DNA from: Owenia fusiformis
Taxonomy: Eukaryota; Annelida; Polychaeta; Sabellida; Oweniidae
DNA: 64,000 nt
Direction: 5' to 3'
NCBI GenBank assembly: GCA_903813345.2
Contig: CAIIXF020000008.1
Coordinates: 22,304,822 to 22,368,821 of the forward strand
Both the position numbers and the translations under genes were made by a program. The notes beneath the pieces are model-generated. The model did not search any database. It saw only the letters and a list, made by a program, of their open reading frames with translations, and was not told where the DNA came from. The stretch's first letter is position 1. Every line of letters begins with the position of its first letter. Below are positions 13,484-25,300 of the stretch, one piece after another.

Positions 13484-14023
13484 AATATATATGATCGTGA
13501 ACTATCACCATGTTAGAAACCCATTAGTGATTTGACTAAAAGATATGAAATGGCCCAAAATAATATATTTTCAATGGAACCCTTTGCAAGGGTCACTTCA
13601 ACATAACGCCAAGTGTAATATGTATGCATACGCCCTCTTTTAATGAACATTATCTTTGAAACCATATTAGAATCGAATCTAATAAAAGTGCGCATCATGG
13701 TCCTGGATGTACTGCGCGCTAGAATCGGGAAATCTCAAAGTTCTCCTCGTTAGAGCCATCAAAATTATCCAAAATTGTCATTTCGCTGGTTCACTCCGCA
13801 GTCTTTCGAAAAAAATCAAATTCGTGGTGCCACGAATTTTTATTCGTTATTTATTCACAGATAATCATTTTTTCATCGCGCACTGAATGCCGGAATTTGT
13901 GCGCACTTTATTTTAATTAACTTTGCACAACGCGGCCCTTGTAATTCATTCAGTGCGCGATGAAATCTATCTTACGGAAAGCGATAGGGGACATGCGCAT
14001 AATTCAAAATCGAATGGAGTTTT

Positions 14024-14182
14024 AACATGGGAGTGATATCACACACCGCGGCCCAGTCAGATAGTCAGATTGAAATGAACTACATTGTATTGCACTGCAC
14101 GACATTGTTTTGCATTGTATTGCATTGCACTGCATTTTATTGTATTATATTGCACTACATTGTATTGTATCATATTGCACTG
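14024..14182. repeat. Patchwork of two duplicated fragments
   Basis: 14024-14064 is identical to 7561-7601 (41 bases), and 14069-14182 is identical to 9262-9375 inside the satellite (114 bases). Two fragments that lie 1.7 kb apart on the left are joined here by four bases, immediately upstream of the retroelement leader. Confidence 0.9.
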
Positions 14183-14299
14183 ATAAATTGCGGACAAATT
14201 GTCCTTTATTGTATTCTTAAAGATCAAACTGAGTACACTTTTTCACTGCGGGTAATATCCATACCTTACCTCATACCATAAGTTTTACACAAAAACAAA

Positions 14300-15886
14300 A
14301 TGGCAGACAAAGGATTTATTGCTCAAGATCGAGAATCTGCTGAAAGGTCTGACATGGAAAAATGTCTACAAATAGGAAAAGACCTAGGATATACCGAAGA
14401 AAAGCTAGAAAAATTTGTGTTTAAAGAATTAGAAAGACTCACCAAAGAACAAGACAGGAAAGAGAGAATAAGCGAAAGAGAACACATAAAGACCATAGAA
14501 ATAGGTGAACAAAGGCAAAGAGAATTGCAGTTACAGATTAATCTAGAACAGATAAAACATGACAATGCAGAAGAAGGCAGAACAGCTGAAAATACAGAAC
14601 CGCAGGAATCCTTCCAAGGTCATACACCTAAAATTCCTAAATTGCCTTTCTTTGATGAACAAACAGATAACATAGATTCATATCTACTACGATTTGAACG
14701 TTATGCCTCTACTCAAAGATGGAGACAAGAAAACTATGCAATGTACTTAAGCGCACTCCTAAAAGGTAAAGCCCTTGAAGTATACACTCGACTGCCTGAT
14801 ACAGAATGCAATTCATATGAAGCACTGAAGTTGGGACTCTTAAAAAAATACAAAATGACAGAATATGGCTACAAAAAGAAATTCTACTCATCAAGTCCTG
14901 AAGGTGGAGAAAGCCCTACTGAATACATGTCCAGAATTGAGAATTACTTCATGAGGTGGATAGAATTAGCTGAAGTAAATAAAGAATTTGATGATATTCT
15001 TGACTTAATAGTCAGAGAACAATTCTTAAATTCCTGTGGAAAAGCCACCGCCACATTCATACGAGAACACAAAATAAAATCAAGAAAAGATGTAATCGAA
15101 GAAGCAGATAGGTTTTGTAAAGCTCGTGGAATGAACACGTTGACAGAAGATAACAGTGAATACAAGAAAATATTTGACAAGTCCAAGACATATAAAAAAG
15201 ACCAACCAGAAGAAAATAAAGGCAACAACAACAATGAAAAAAGAGACGAAGGCACAAACAAAAGAACAGAAACCAACAGTAGAACCTGTTACCTATGTTT
15301 TAAAGAAGGTCATATCGCAAGAGATTGCCCTAAGTCTATAGCCAACAAAACAATAGCTAAGCTTGCAGCACTTCTAGTACAATCAGATACAGACAGCAAC
15401 GAAGACTTGGAAACAAATAGTGAAGATATATCGACAGCATCTTGTCAAATCCTTGATGAAAGTCACAAGTGCGATCTTCAGCCAGGAAGTACCCTTACAT
15501 TATCTTGTGGGTGCAACATTGAAGTTGCAGGATCTTTATGCAACTGTGATAACAATGCTGAAAACTTTTCAAATTTACCTGTTGAAATTGGATTCATAGG
15601 GAATAAAAGAGCCAAGGTGTTAAGAGACACTGGATGTAGTGGTGTGATTGTGAAATCAAGCTTTGTAACAAAAAAACAACTGACAGGAAAACAAAGGAAA
15701 TATATAATGATTGATCGTACAATAAAGACAGCTGAAATTGCAGAAATCTATATAGACACACCATTTTTTACGGGTCGCACAGAAGCAATCTGTATAGACA
15801 ATCCTATATGTGAACTGATCATTGGAGAAATACCAGGCGCGACGATGAGAAGCAACCTAAAATCAAACAATAAAGCACTTGAGTAG
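14300..15886 (+). CDS. gag-pr: Retrotransposon Gag with SCAN-like capsid, zinc knuckle and aspartic protease
   Basis: The 528-residue frame is intact. Residues ~1-90 are a charged, helical, coiled-coil-like region. A capsid of the SCAN/Gmr1-Gypsy type spans ~115-285; landmarks are LPFFDEQTDNIDSYLLRFER, LLKGKALEVYTRLPD and FIREHKIKSRKDVIEEADRF. A Lys/Glu/Asn linker is followed by a CCHC knuckle, CYLCFKEGHIARDC, from residue 330. A retropepsin-like domain has active-site DTGCSG from residue 443 and ends with ELIIGEIPGA. Autonomous relatives continue into pol; here the stop comes about 100 bases before the LTR. The ATG at 14300 follows a short leader. Codon use is A-rich, unlike the neighbouring host genes. 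Intactness suggests relative youth. Confidence 0.88.
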   Translation: MADKGFIAQDRESAERSDMEKCLQIGKDLGYTEEKLEKFVFKELERLTKEQDRKERISEREHIKTIEIGEQRQRELQLQINLEQIKHDNAEEGRTAENTEPQESFQGHTPKIPKLPFFDEQTDNIDSYLLRFERYASTQRWRQENYAMYLSALLKGKALEVYTRLPDTECNSYEALKLGLLKKYKMTEYGYKKKFYSSSPEGGESPTEYMSRIENYFMRWIELAEVNKEFDDILDLIVREQFLNSCGKATATFIREHKIKSRKDVIEEADRFCKARGMNTLTEDNSEYKKIFDKSKTYKKDQPEENKGNNNNEKRDEGTNKRTETNSRTCYLCFKEGHIARDCPKSIANKTIAKLAALLVQSDTDSNEDLETNSEDISTASCQILDESHKCDLQPGSTLTLSCGCNIEVAGSLCNCDNNAENFSNLPVEIGFIGNKRAKVLRDTGCSGVIVKSSFVTKKQLTGKQRKYIMIDRTIKTAEIAEIYIDTPFFTGRTEAICIDNPICELIIGEIPGATMRSNLKSNNKALE

Positions 15887-15985
15887 AAATGTGTGAATTT
15901 CTTAGCGTTTCTACCATTTAAAAGTATTGTATTTTTACACATTATTACCCTAAGAAATTAAAACATTTCTCAATTTGGGGGGTAA

Positions 15986-16988
15986 TGTCACAATATTACA
16001 CAAGTCCTTTAAGTCAATGTAATATAATGCACATATGTCCTTTAAATCTTTTTAATTGTTAGTTAATTGCTTGTGTACTCGGTATTGACCTTGGCCAATT
16101 ATAGGTCAGTTTATTTCCTCATGCACACTTAGTTATATTACAGACATGTGCTGGTGTAGATGTGGTTACAGGTGAATTTATGTCTAAGGTAAACATTCAT
16201 TTAGATTTTATAAATTCTCACCTTTTAACTTTTCATATTAATTAGTGTTTAGTTCACCTGGTTTATTATTATCAAATCTTCTAAACCTGTGTCTTAACTT
16301 TCTGGTCAGTTTTGTGATTTCTTTATTTCAATTGTTCTAAAGTTAGTTTTCTTTCAAATCCAGCGTTCTTGTGTAGTGATGATGTGAAGCTTTAAACATC
16401 GAGAAGTGAATTGACTGTGTTTGTGAAGTGTGACTTTGAGAAATTGATGAACATCTTTATGGTGCTAAGAACATTAATAGTAAGCTGCACAGCATTCGTG
16501 GTGCATGAAGCGATTGTAAATAGGAGACTTCAACTCGTGATACGTTCAATTATCATAATACCATTTTGAGAGACCTACGCATTATCGAAACGGATATCGT
16601 TAATTCTACATTCTACATACTGCAGAAGACTACACGATTTCTAGTGATCTATTACACATGCTGCGGGTGATCATTCCGTACAAATAAGACATACTGCTAT
16701 ACATACAATAGAGTAGTGTTAATAGAAGACAATCTATGGTCTCATGTATACATTGTAAAAATTGTATACATATATACTTTGTGAAGGTTGATTGTATCTA
16801 TTTTGAGTAAAACATTATATTGATATGTAAAGATAAAGGTATAATAGTTCAAAGGAACTTGGTTAGAAGCTAGCATTTATTTATAATTAATTAGTAAATT
16901 TCCTTTGTAAATATATTTCAGTGAAACTATATATATCAGTTTGTTGTGTGTGGTAAGGTTATAAAAATAAGAACCCGACCCTGTGACA
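15986..16988 (+). repeat. 3' LTR
   Basis: The repeat begins TGTCACAATATT right after a G6 tract (15977-15982) and ends CCTGTGACA, so the 7-base termini TGTCACA/TGTGACA form the expected TG...CA inverted ends. Its length is 1003 bases. The host repeat resumes at 16989 exactly where similarity to the 8089-8358 copy begins, which fixes the right boundary independently. Confidence 0.85.
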
Positions 16989-17252
16989 GGTGGCACTTAT
17001 GTCTACCTTATGTTCTTGAACAATCTCGTCAAAGAATACAGACCCGTATTCTGGATTAACCTGGGGGAGTGGTTTTACCAAGGGGGAGATTTTGCCAAGA
17101 GGGGGGAGCTTTTTGACAGTTATGGCAAAAAATCATGCGAAAAGTGCTAAGAATGGTGAAAAACTGCATGATATTGAACGAATATTTGGCAAGGGGGAGG
17201 GGGGTGAGGCCCCCTGGCTACGGCCATGGAATACATATAGGAACTTTCCTTC
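16989..17252. repeat. Dispersed repeat, right copy of the inverted pair, cut by the LTR
   Basis: Reverse-complement match to 8089-8358, differing mainly in G/C-run lengths. Its left edge coincides with the LTR end, so the retroelement inserted into this copy. Confidence 0.85.
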
Positions 17253-17570
17253 ATATCTCCCGTCATATCTCCCGCTTCGGTGCAGGCGTCCGTTACCCTT
17301 AGGGCCCGAGATTCCCGAAATATGTACACGCCACCACGCCGAGGGGGGAGGGGTGGGGTCCCCGTATGTGCCTCCCGAGCTCAGGGAGGCTCACAGATGT
17401 CCCTCCCCATTGGAGCCCATGTTAGGGAGGGTACTATGAAAAATCGTGTCCCTCCCCATAGGACTCAATGTTAAAGGTGCGTCAGAACTCTTGTTTCTAC
17501 AACTACTTTCAATACGTCCATCTCATTCGCAGTTCGTTCAGGTCGCACCACGTCGGTGTGCAACGTAGTA

Positions 17571-17700
17571 TAAACTAGGGATCCCACGATACATTTTGTT
17601 TCGATTCGATACGTATCTTGATATTATGAAAACGATTCGATACAAACGATTCGATACACATTCATGTAAATGTCTGTGTTTACATGTGGGGGGGGGTCGA
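17571..17700. repeat. CGATTCGATAC-rich repeat end (possible hAT-type MITE terminus)
   Basis: Recurrent cgattcgatac words follow actagggatcccacgatac. This resembles the ends of non-autonomous hAT elements known in many animals. The other terminus was not found, so the assignment is tentative. Confidence 0.35.
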
Positions 17701-17744
17701 GATTTACATTCTTTCATATGGCAGTGGAAAGACAAATTTTGATG

Positions 17745-18305
17745 AAAACCTGCAAACGAACAAACGAACGAGGAAAGAACGCACGGATGGACAGAAGAAC
17801 AGCCGAATAAACAATGAATGAACAAACGGACGGATAGGCGGCCAAAAGAACGCATGAAGGAAAGATAGAAGAAAACAATTTACAAAAGATCGAACCCACG
17901 CACGCAAGAACGTAGTTACAAACGAACGCACGAATGAACGCACGCACGAACGAACACACAAACGAACGCAAAAAGAACGAAAAGACGAACGCACGCACGG
18001 ACGAACGGACGGCTAGACGGAGGAACCCATGAACGAAAGGGCAGTCAGACGAAAGCAAGCACAAACGGACGGTCAGACGAACGCATGCGCACACAAACGG
18101 ACGGACAATCGCACGAACGGATGCACGCACGAACGAACGAATGGACGGTCGGACGGACGCTGCCACGAACGCATGATTGGGCGATGCACGCACGAACAAT
18201 CAATCGGTCGGATGAACGCACGCATGAACGAACGGACCGTCGGACGAACGCACCCACGAACGAACAGTCGGTCGAATGCACGCACGAATGGACAGTCGGA
18301 CAAAG
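17745..18305. repeat. Tetranucleotide array (CGAA/CGCA/CGGA words)
   Basis: About 560 bases of cgaa, cgca, cgga and ggac words carry long spurious open frames rich in Arg/Ser/Phe on one strand and Thr/Asn/Arg on the other. Array imperfection grows at both edges. Confidence 0.9.
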
Positions 18306-18309
18306 AAAC

Positions 18310-19358
18310 CAATGAAATATATGTGTCCTCAGAAGTATAATCCTTGGAATAGTTAATTATGTAGAATGTACATTTAACTCCGAAATGTACAAAGTCTGTT
18401 TACATATAAAAATTTGATCATGCCGCTGACAGATGAATTAGACTGCCTGAAGTTGAAGAAGAAATATTTGTGATGTTGCCATAGAATGATATGTTATGTG
18501 ATTGTCATTAATACGTTACTTGTAGATTCGTGTACGTTCATATAAGAAGAAGCTCACTATATTCATGGAATAATGATGAAGCTTTCCTCGTGATCGAAGC
18601 GGGTAGTCGTGAAATTTGCTCGTGTTTTCAGCGGGGTCTCCTCATGTTTTCAGCGGGGACTCCTCATTTTTTCAGCGGGGCCACTGGAACACCTTTAATA
18701 ATGTATTTCGACCCCCATGACAGGTGTCATTGTCCAGTAACTTACATATATATCAATACAGACCATCTTGATCCGATATTTGTTATGGAGTTTGTAAATC
18801 GTATTTATTGCCTTTATTTTAACGATAAAGGTAATATATGAGCAGTAAATTATGCAAACGTGCATGCTGACGCCCCTTTCCTTCATGCAAGTAAAAAATA
18901 ATCATTTTTCATGTCATTTTAATTTTTTGTCAAATATATCTGTTTTCAAAGTTTTGCTGGAGTAGTCAAAGAACGGTAATAAGTATTTACATCCTTTTGG
19001 TTCATTTTCCAAAGTGATACAAATAAACAGGACTATGCTCGCGATTTCAGCGGGAACTTGCTCGCGACTTTTCAATCATAGCGGGGCTTTAGATACTACC
19101 CGTGATCATTGATGATGTTTGACTTTTTACGTGCAATCACCGATAAAGTGATCGTTCGTAAATCTACTGAAGCAAAATCACAGTCCAAAGATATGATCAC
19201 AATATTTACACATATTCATGGTACTTTCATTGAAATTGAAGTGTTCTTATGAGGCTAAATGAGACCAGATAAATTTATTTATCAATGATGAAATATGTTT
19301 TGCTTCAATCATGATTAATAGTTTGTAAGTGAAAGTAACAAATAAGACTGTGTTCAAT
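18310..19358. other. Non-coding upstream region of RCE1
   Basis: No gene is seen. A ttttcagcgggg word is repeated three times at 18626-18680 and in degenerate form near 19040-19090. The RCE1 promoter presumably lies near 19.3 kb, but no defined core element can be named. Confidence 0.4.
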
Positions 19359-22300
19359 ATGGAGGACGTAAACTTTGAAATATCAAAATTTGCATCTATT
19401 TCTGGTTGTTTTGTCCTTGCAATAGCCTATGTGGGTAGTCTATACATATGGAAAGATACTCTAGGAAGGTAAGAACTTTTTTCTTTGAGATAGTGTCATG
19501 GAATTATGAAGAACGATTTAAAAAGCCTTTTACAGTTTTTTATTTGCAATGAAATTGTTATACAAAATGAAAACAAAAGTAATCTAGTCTTTCTCGGTCT
19601 TCTCTAGTCTTCTAGTCTACTATCTAGATCTACTTTGAAATGTCAAAATAAGGAAATGGTATGATGTTCACCATGTATTTACTTACCAGTATGTTCTTTG
19701 TCCTCCTGCGCCCTATGTTACATTGTGAAACTTAGCCAAACATGACAGTGAAGGTTATTGCAAGTTATCCCGTTCCAGGACTTATGGTCCTGTACTGAGC
19801 GCATACATTTGCCTGTACGATTACAACTTGGGAGAATTATCTACGCCCCTTCCACTTAAGAAACCTACCTCAATGCATTCTAGGACTCAAAATGTAACTT
19901 CTAATATATTGGAACCGCCGATTGTCTAGGTTAGTTGGCAGAACGAGGTCTTTTTGTTTCTTATGGCTCTTTTGGTCGAAGTTCGATTAAGATGGCGGTT
20001 ATAACGGAATTTCCCGAAGTTTTCCGTAATAGCACGGACTTGGTATTTCGTTACGTCACTTCCGTGTTTAAATGGATTTGTTTCCGGTAAGAAACATTGT
20101 TAACCATTCGGTATACAGTTAAGAGCATAGGATGTCGACATGGCAGTAAATATTTCCGAAATTTTCGAAATTCCCTCTTACCGGAAACAAATCCATTTTA
20201 CACGGGAGTGACGTAACGAAATACCAAGTTCGTGCTATTACGGAAAACTTCGGGAAATTCCGTTATAACCGCCATCTTAATCCAACTTCGACCAAAAGAG
20301 CCATAAGAAACAAAAAGACCTCGTTCTGCCAACTAACCCAGACAATCGGCGGTTCCAATATATTAGAAGTTACATTTTGAGTCTTAGAATGCATTGAGGT
20401 AGGTTTCTTAAGTGGAAGGGGCGTAGATAATTCTCCCAAGTTGTAATCGTACAGGCAAATGTATGTGCTCAGTACAGGACCATAAGTCTTGGAACGGGAT
20501 AAATTGCAAGGACTATTGTCCTGAGAATGTCTCAATCTCTTGCCTGTACAATTACAGCATGTGAGAATTTTCTACGCCTCTTACATTTAAGGCGAAGCTA
20601 AATTAAATCAAAAGTACAAAAAATGACTGCCATTTTTTTGATAAAGACACATGTTTTTAAAATCTGTTTACCTTGTATATGAATTGTATATATTGACTAA
20701 AGAAACATGTCAAAGTTAACATCACACATAAACGCATTTTTCATAACTATGTATTGGAAGTGCATAGATCCCCAAAGCTAGCATGAAGAGTGTGAAGTGA
20801 GGCTAATTTAATGAACGTTATAAGGAGTAGTCTTGCAACAGTCACACATTTGCAAGAATCCAAAATTCCACAAATCATCTTACCTTTCCCAGGAACAACA
20901 AAATTAGAAAGCATGAAATATCAGCATTTCCTGGAGTTACCATAATGAAGGCTAGGTGATTGCATTGACCTCTTACCTAAGACAATATAATGATGCTTTT
21001 CTGAAAAAGCAAGAAAATACACAAATGCCTTCATACTTAATTTTGCACCAGAAAATAACATGTGCAGGTATAGGAATTTTTTCAAAGATATTTCGTTCCA
21101 CCAGTTCCTTAACCTAATGCAACTTGTAGGGGTAAGCATGGAATCATTGATCTTGTATTTTTTCAGGGATCACTCAACTACAATCAAGCACAGATTCATC
21201 AGTGTTGGCATTGTATGCTCAATTGCTCCAATATTTCTGTGGTTGTGTTCTAGCCCTGCACACAGTGACACTGATAAGGTATAGTCACACTTTTGTATAA
21301 AACTAGCATTTACTACTCAGACTACTCAATTCCATCAACTTGAGGTAATATACTGCAAGTCAATATTTATCCCCACTCCCCAGCCAAATGTCCTCAAAAG
21401 ATCAAGGGACAGGCTTATTCCACCCTTGTCAGGCACTGCCTTCAGTTTGGGGCCCATATATGAACAAGTACATCACAAATAAAAGCTGGAAATAGTTTTG
21501 AGACAAAAGTAAGGTTTTTGTGTCATGACTACAGAATGGAGTCTGGTGTTTGAACTAACCAGTGTACCAGAAATGTACCAATGACAGTCACTTTACCACT
21601 GGAGAGAGGTACAGGGACTCATTACCATGTACAGGACCATAATCACCCAATAGCCAGCCCAATACCAAGCTAAATAGAAATAAATGTACTTGGAGAAACT
21701 TAACCTCCAATCTTAGTGTGATGTCCATGCAAGGAGGAGCTTACTAATGATCATGATAGATGTAGATGCATTATTGGAGGACTCTTGATTTGACACTCAA
21801 CCTTTTTGCTGATTTAGATGCCAGCAATCACCATCATTTCTTTTTATTTGAAGCCACAATCGCTTTCATAATTTTTGCAATAACTTAAAATGTGGTATCA
21901 TTTTGCCATATATCTAATGACTTGTTATAAGTCAAAACATTGTAAATGTAAAAACAAGTAGGTTACATTGTACGTTGAGAGAAATATTCTTAGCTTACTA
22001 ATTACTTAACTTAGTAATCTGGCACAGTGGAAAAAGTCACTTCCCCAAGATCTTTTTTATTTGTCATAATCATTCTTTCAGGGTACATCATTGCCACAAT
22101 GGTTAGGGTTAAAGATGGAAGGACTCATACCTGCAAGCATAATTCCTCTATTTTTGACAATAGTAAGTGACTGTTGTTTGTCAGTGTAGTTGTTTACAAA
22201 ATACTCTGAACTTCAACTTTTATTATAATCGTACATGAATTTTTACGAATGATTTATTATTAATTAATTATTCACATTTTTTTCAATAGCAGCAAACTAC

Positions 22301-25300
22301 ATTTATTTGCACAACTTTCCTTGTTCAAATAATAATTTTCAATAAATTCATCTATAGACACAATGCTTTCTTTTATTTTTAAAATTAGTTTTACTTGTTC
22401 ACTTCATATTAATAATATACATACAGTACATGTATTAATAGTATTTTAAAAGGCTTAAATTCACTGTTTTTTATCTCTTCAGATACTCTTTCTTGGACCA
22501 CTAGGCCTGCATTACATGGATGGAATGTTCCATGTTTATAAAGGTATCATTTAATAAGCATTTTAGCATACAATTAATGAGTATTCTTTTGAAAGTCCAT
22601 ATGAATCAGGCGAATTGAAAAATGAACAACGACCAACAAAAATGGCTATCACCTTTTCAATTTTGAACAAATTTTCCAGTTGCAACTTTTTGTGGCAACA
22701 TTTTGTAGTTCACTTTGGAAAAAATTAAGCTACAACTTATTATGCAACTTTTCACATTTTAGAATTTTGAAATGCTTAGTTTGAAAATTTTAAACTCTGA
22801 AATCGAAATCCCAGATTTGTAACTTTAACTTCTTTGAGAAATCTGAAATATCTTGAAACTTTATTTGTTGTACTTTTAGAATGCTAAATGTCAAGAGGAA
22901 AATGTCAATAATGAAAATAAATTTTGTAAGAATTCACAAAATGGTGTTCTATTCTAACTCACACTTAAGAAACATAACATTTACTAGCATGTGGCTCTGC
23001 GGCTGTGTACTGCAGAAAAACCGAGTGTATTATTTGTACAATAATGTTATCGTATGTACATGCTGGTTGCCAAAATGTGGCTCTGCGGCTGCGTCGCCGC
23101 TGGAAAATATACAAAAATGTTAATAATGGACAATTGATTAGCTTACTCGATAATGTAGTAATAACAAATCTCATTTTCAAAATTAAAAAATTTCCGACCA
23201 CCTGTAAAACCTTTTCTATCTTTAGCATCACACACTCATTAATGCCCATTATTATTCTGTTGAGAACATGATGCTAATAATCTTTGAAATCCTCAACAAT
23301 TGAGGTTATAAGGAAAAAGGTTTGTCCGAAAAATTTTCATTACATTTTAAAGACATTTACTTAGTTTATCTCGCCGCTTAGAGCCGAAGTGATCTTATTC
23401 ACGAATACATACACCGTTCACTCAGTAATACTGCATTCACAATTACCGTTCTATTTTCATAACGTTAAACAACCAAATAGAAATCATTTTCTTGCTAATT
23501 CGTACTACGTGACTCAAACGCAATAAAATACATTTCTATTGAACATTTCTTGAAAGGTCTCAATATGGCAACCTACACAAAATATTATGTATATAATATA
23601 TCATTTCTTAAATATCTTTCCAGATCTAGAATACTGGAAACACAACTGGACAAGTTTGATATGGTTGCGGAACCATGTCGTCGTAAGTATATTAGATATT
23701 AGTTGTCGTAAGTATACAAGATTAAACCTAATACTTACTCCTTATTATATAATACTAATAGCCTTAATTTTATGACTTAATTTAAGTTTAACGAGACATT
23801 AAAGTTCAAAGCAATCTTTCCTAGGCCCCAAAAACCTTAGTAAAAGGTCAGCTGTAAAATCAAAGGTTTGATATGATATCCTGGTAACTTGTCGATCATT
23901 TAAAAAAGGTTGACTCTGTTTAATGGAAGTTAAAATTTGGCTTGTTGAAATTTCTTTTTCAGTTTTTGAACTTTAATATCTGTAAATCAGTTCAAATATT
24001 TGATGATGAATGTTTTTCAGGATGAATTCAGGATTTTTCAGAATGAATTTCAGGCAAAACTATTTATTTGTAGTCTCCAAGTTTATGAAACTTTGATGAT
24101 TCTGACCTAGTTTGATGACCCTGACCTTTGACCTTCAAAATTAAAAGATTTCTGACCCTTTTCTCAAGAGCTTTGTGACCTGATTGACATTTAGAATAAA
24201 CTATTTTCTTAACAATTTAAAGCAATTTGAAAACTATGTGTTTATTTCATGTAAAATCATATTGAATGTGACATATTTCAGGCTCCTCTGAGCGAAGAAT
24301 TTATATTCAGAGGCTGTATGCTTCCATTGCTGGTTCCTCACCTAGGTACAGGAAAGGCAGTCTTTGTTACTCCTCTTTTCTTTGGAGTTGGTGAGCACAC
24401 TTTTGTCACAATAAAAAATCTCATCTCAGATGTGAATTGGTCAATAATTTTGAGTTAAACATGCATTTAAAGCCAATTATGATACAAGTATAATTTAAAA
24501 TAGAAACACTCTCATTCATGTCCCCTTAGGTTTTAGTTGATACTCTAATGAATATGAATGATCTGTATTCTTTAACATGTATTTGCTCATTAATTTGCAG
24601 CTCATTTCCATCACATGATGGGAAGTATACAAGCAGGGGAATCAGTCCAGAGAGCACTGCTCAAGTCAGGTGAACAATTCAACATAGATTAGAACAGTGT
24701 TCAGTATATTTATGTCAGAATGTGGAAAAAATAACTAAATATACATTATAAAATACATGTATATCACAACAGTGAATTTGTGTGAGAAGCAGAAAAACTG
24801 ACCACTTATGAGAAATACATACATACATACATACATATTTTTAAGATAAGGTAGTTTCTATAGTTGTCACTACTGGTATTATTTGTTTTGTTTGGGCCAG
24901 ACTCCCAATCACTTCGATGTTAAAAGCTTGCAATAGTCACTTAATTTCTTGATTTATTAAAAAGTGTTGATTTTAAATCTGTCTTAACCTCGACTGGCAT
25001 ACTACAGGATGACCATGTTAATGCACATATTGTGATGAACATTGTAGTTGTTAAGCAAATAAACCAAGGTTTTAAAAAATTTCAGCATTGCATCAATGGA
25101 GATTTGGCTCAAGCGCACTTTGGTGCAGGAGCATTCATTTGCTCTAATGGTGGGGATATCATTGGCACTGCAGTTTTTTACATGAGTACATATTATTTAT
25201 ATTTAATTTTATTCCAGCTTTCCAGTTCACCTATACAACAATATTTGGAGCATACTCCTGTTTTCTTTTCCTCAGGACAGGTATGTTATAGTTATGTACA

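Larger units (their letters stand above)
9715..13506. mobile_element. 3.8 kb DNA element with long terminal inverted repeats and decayed cargo
   Basis: The left end (from gatagttc at 9715) and the right end (gaactatc, ending 13506) are inverted copies. Similarity starts with gatcatatatattcttagat, passes through a conserved block holding aagatggccgcc, and continues diverged for roughly 500 bases to agcgccacctat near 10195. The right arm is tandemly duplicated (period 558). The middle carries a minus-strand pseudogene. No clear target-site duplication was seen and no superfamily is assigned. Confidence 0.75.
14183..16988 (+). mobile_element. 5'-truncated Ty3/Gypsy element (Gmr1/SCAN-type gag), gag-PR only, with 3' LTR
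   Basis: A short leader, one gag-protease open frame (14300-15886), a polypurine-like ttggggggtaa and a 1003-bp LTR are present. No reverse transcriptase, RNase H or integrase is found between protease and LTR. No 5' LTR is found upstream; satellite-derived filler abuts the leader at 14182. This is therefore a pol-less, 5'-truncated copy that needs proteins from elsewhere to move, or is now immobile. Confidence 0.8.

Noticed and set aside
14027-14281. 84-codon frame starting MGVISHTAAQ
   Set aside because: It is a fusion of two duplicated non-coding fragments plus retroelement leader, with no independent support.
8089-17252. A Maverick/Polinton-like giant element bounded by the inverted pair
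   Set aside because: No DNA polymerase B, integrase, ATPase or capsid genes lie between, and the contents are unrelated smaller elements.
17092-18340. Several open frames of 60-160 codons
   Set aside because: They fall in a G-rich dispersed repeat and a CGAA/CGCA tetranucleotide array; the proteins are monotonous and mirrored on both strands.
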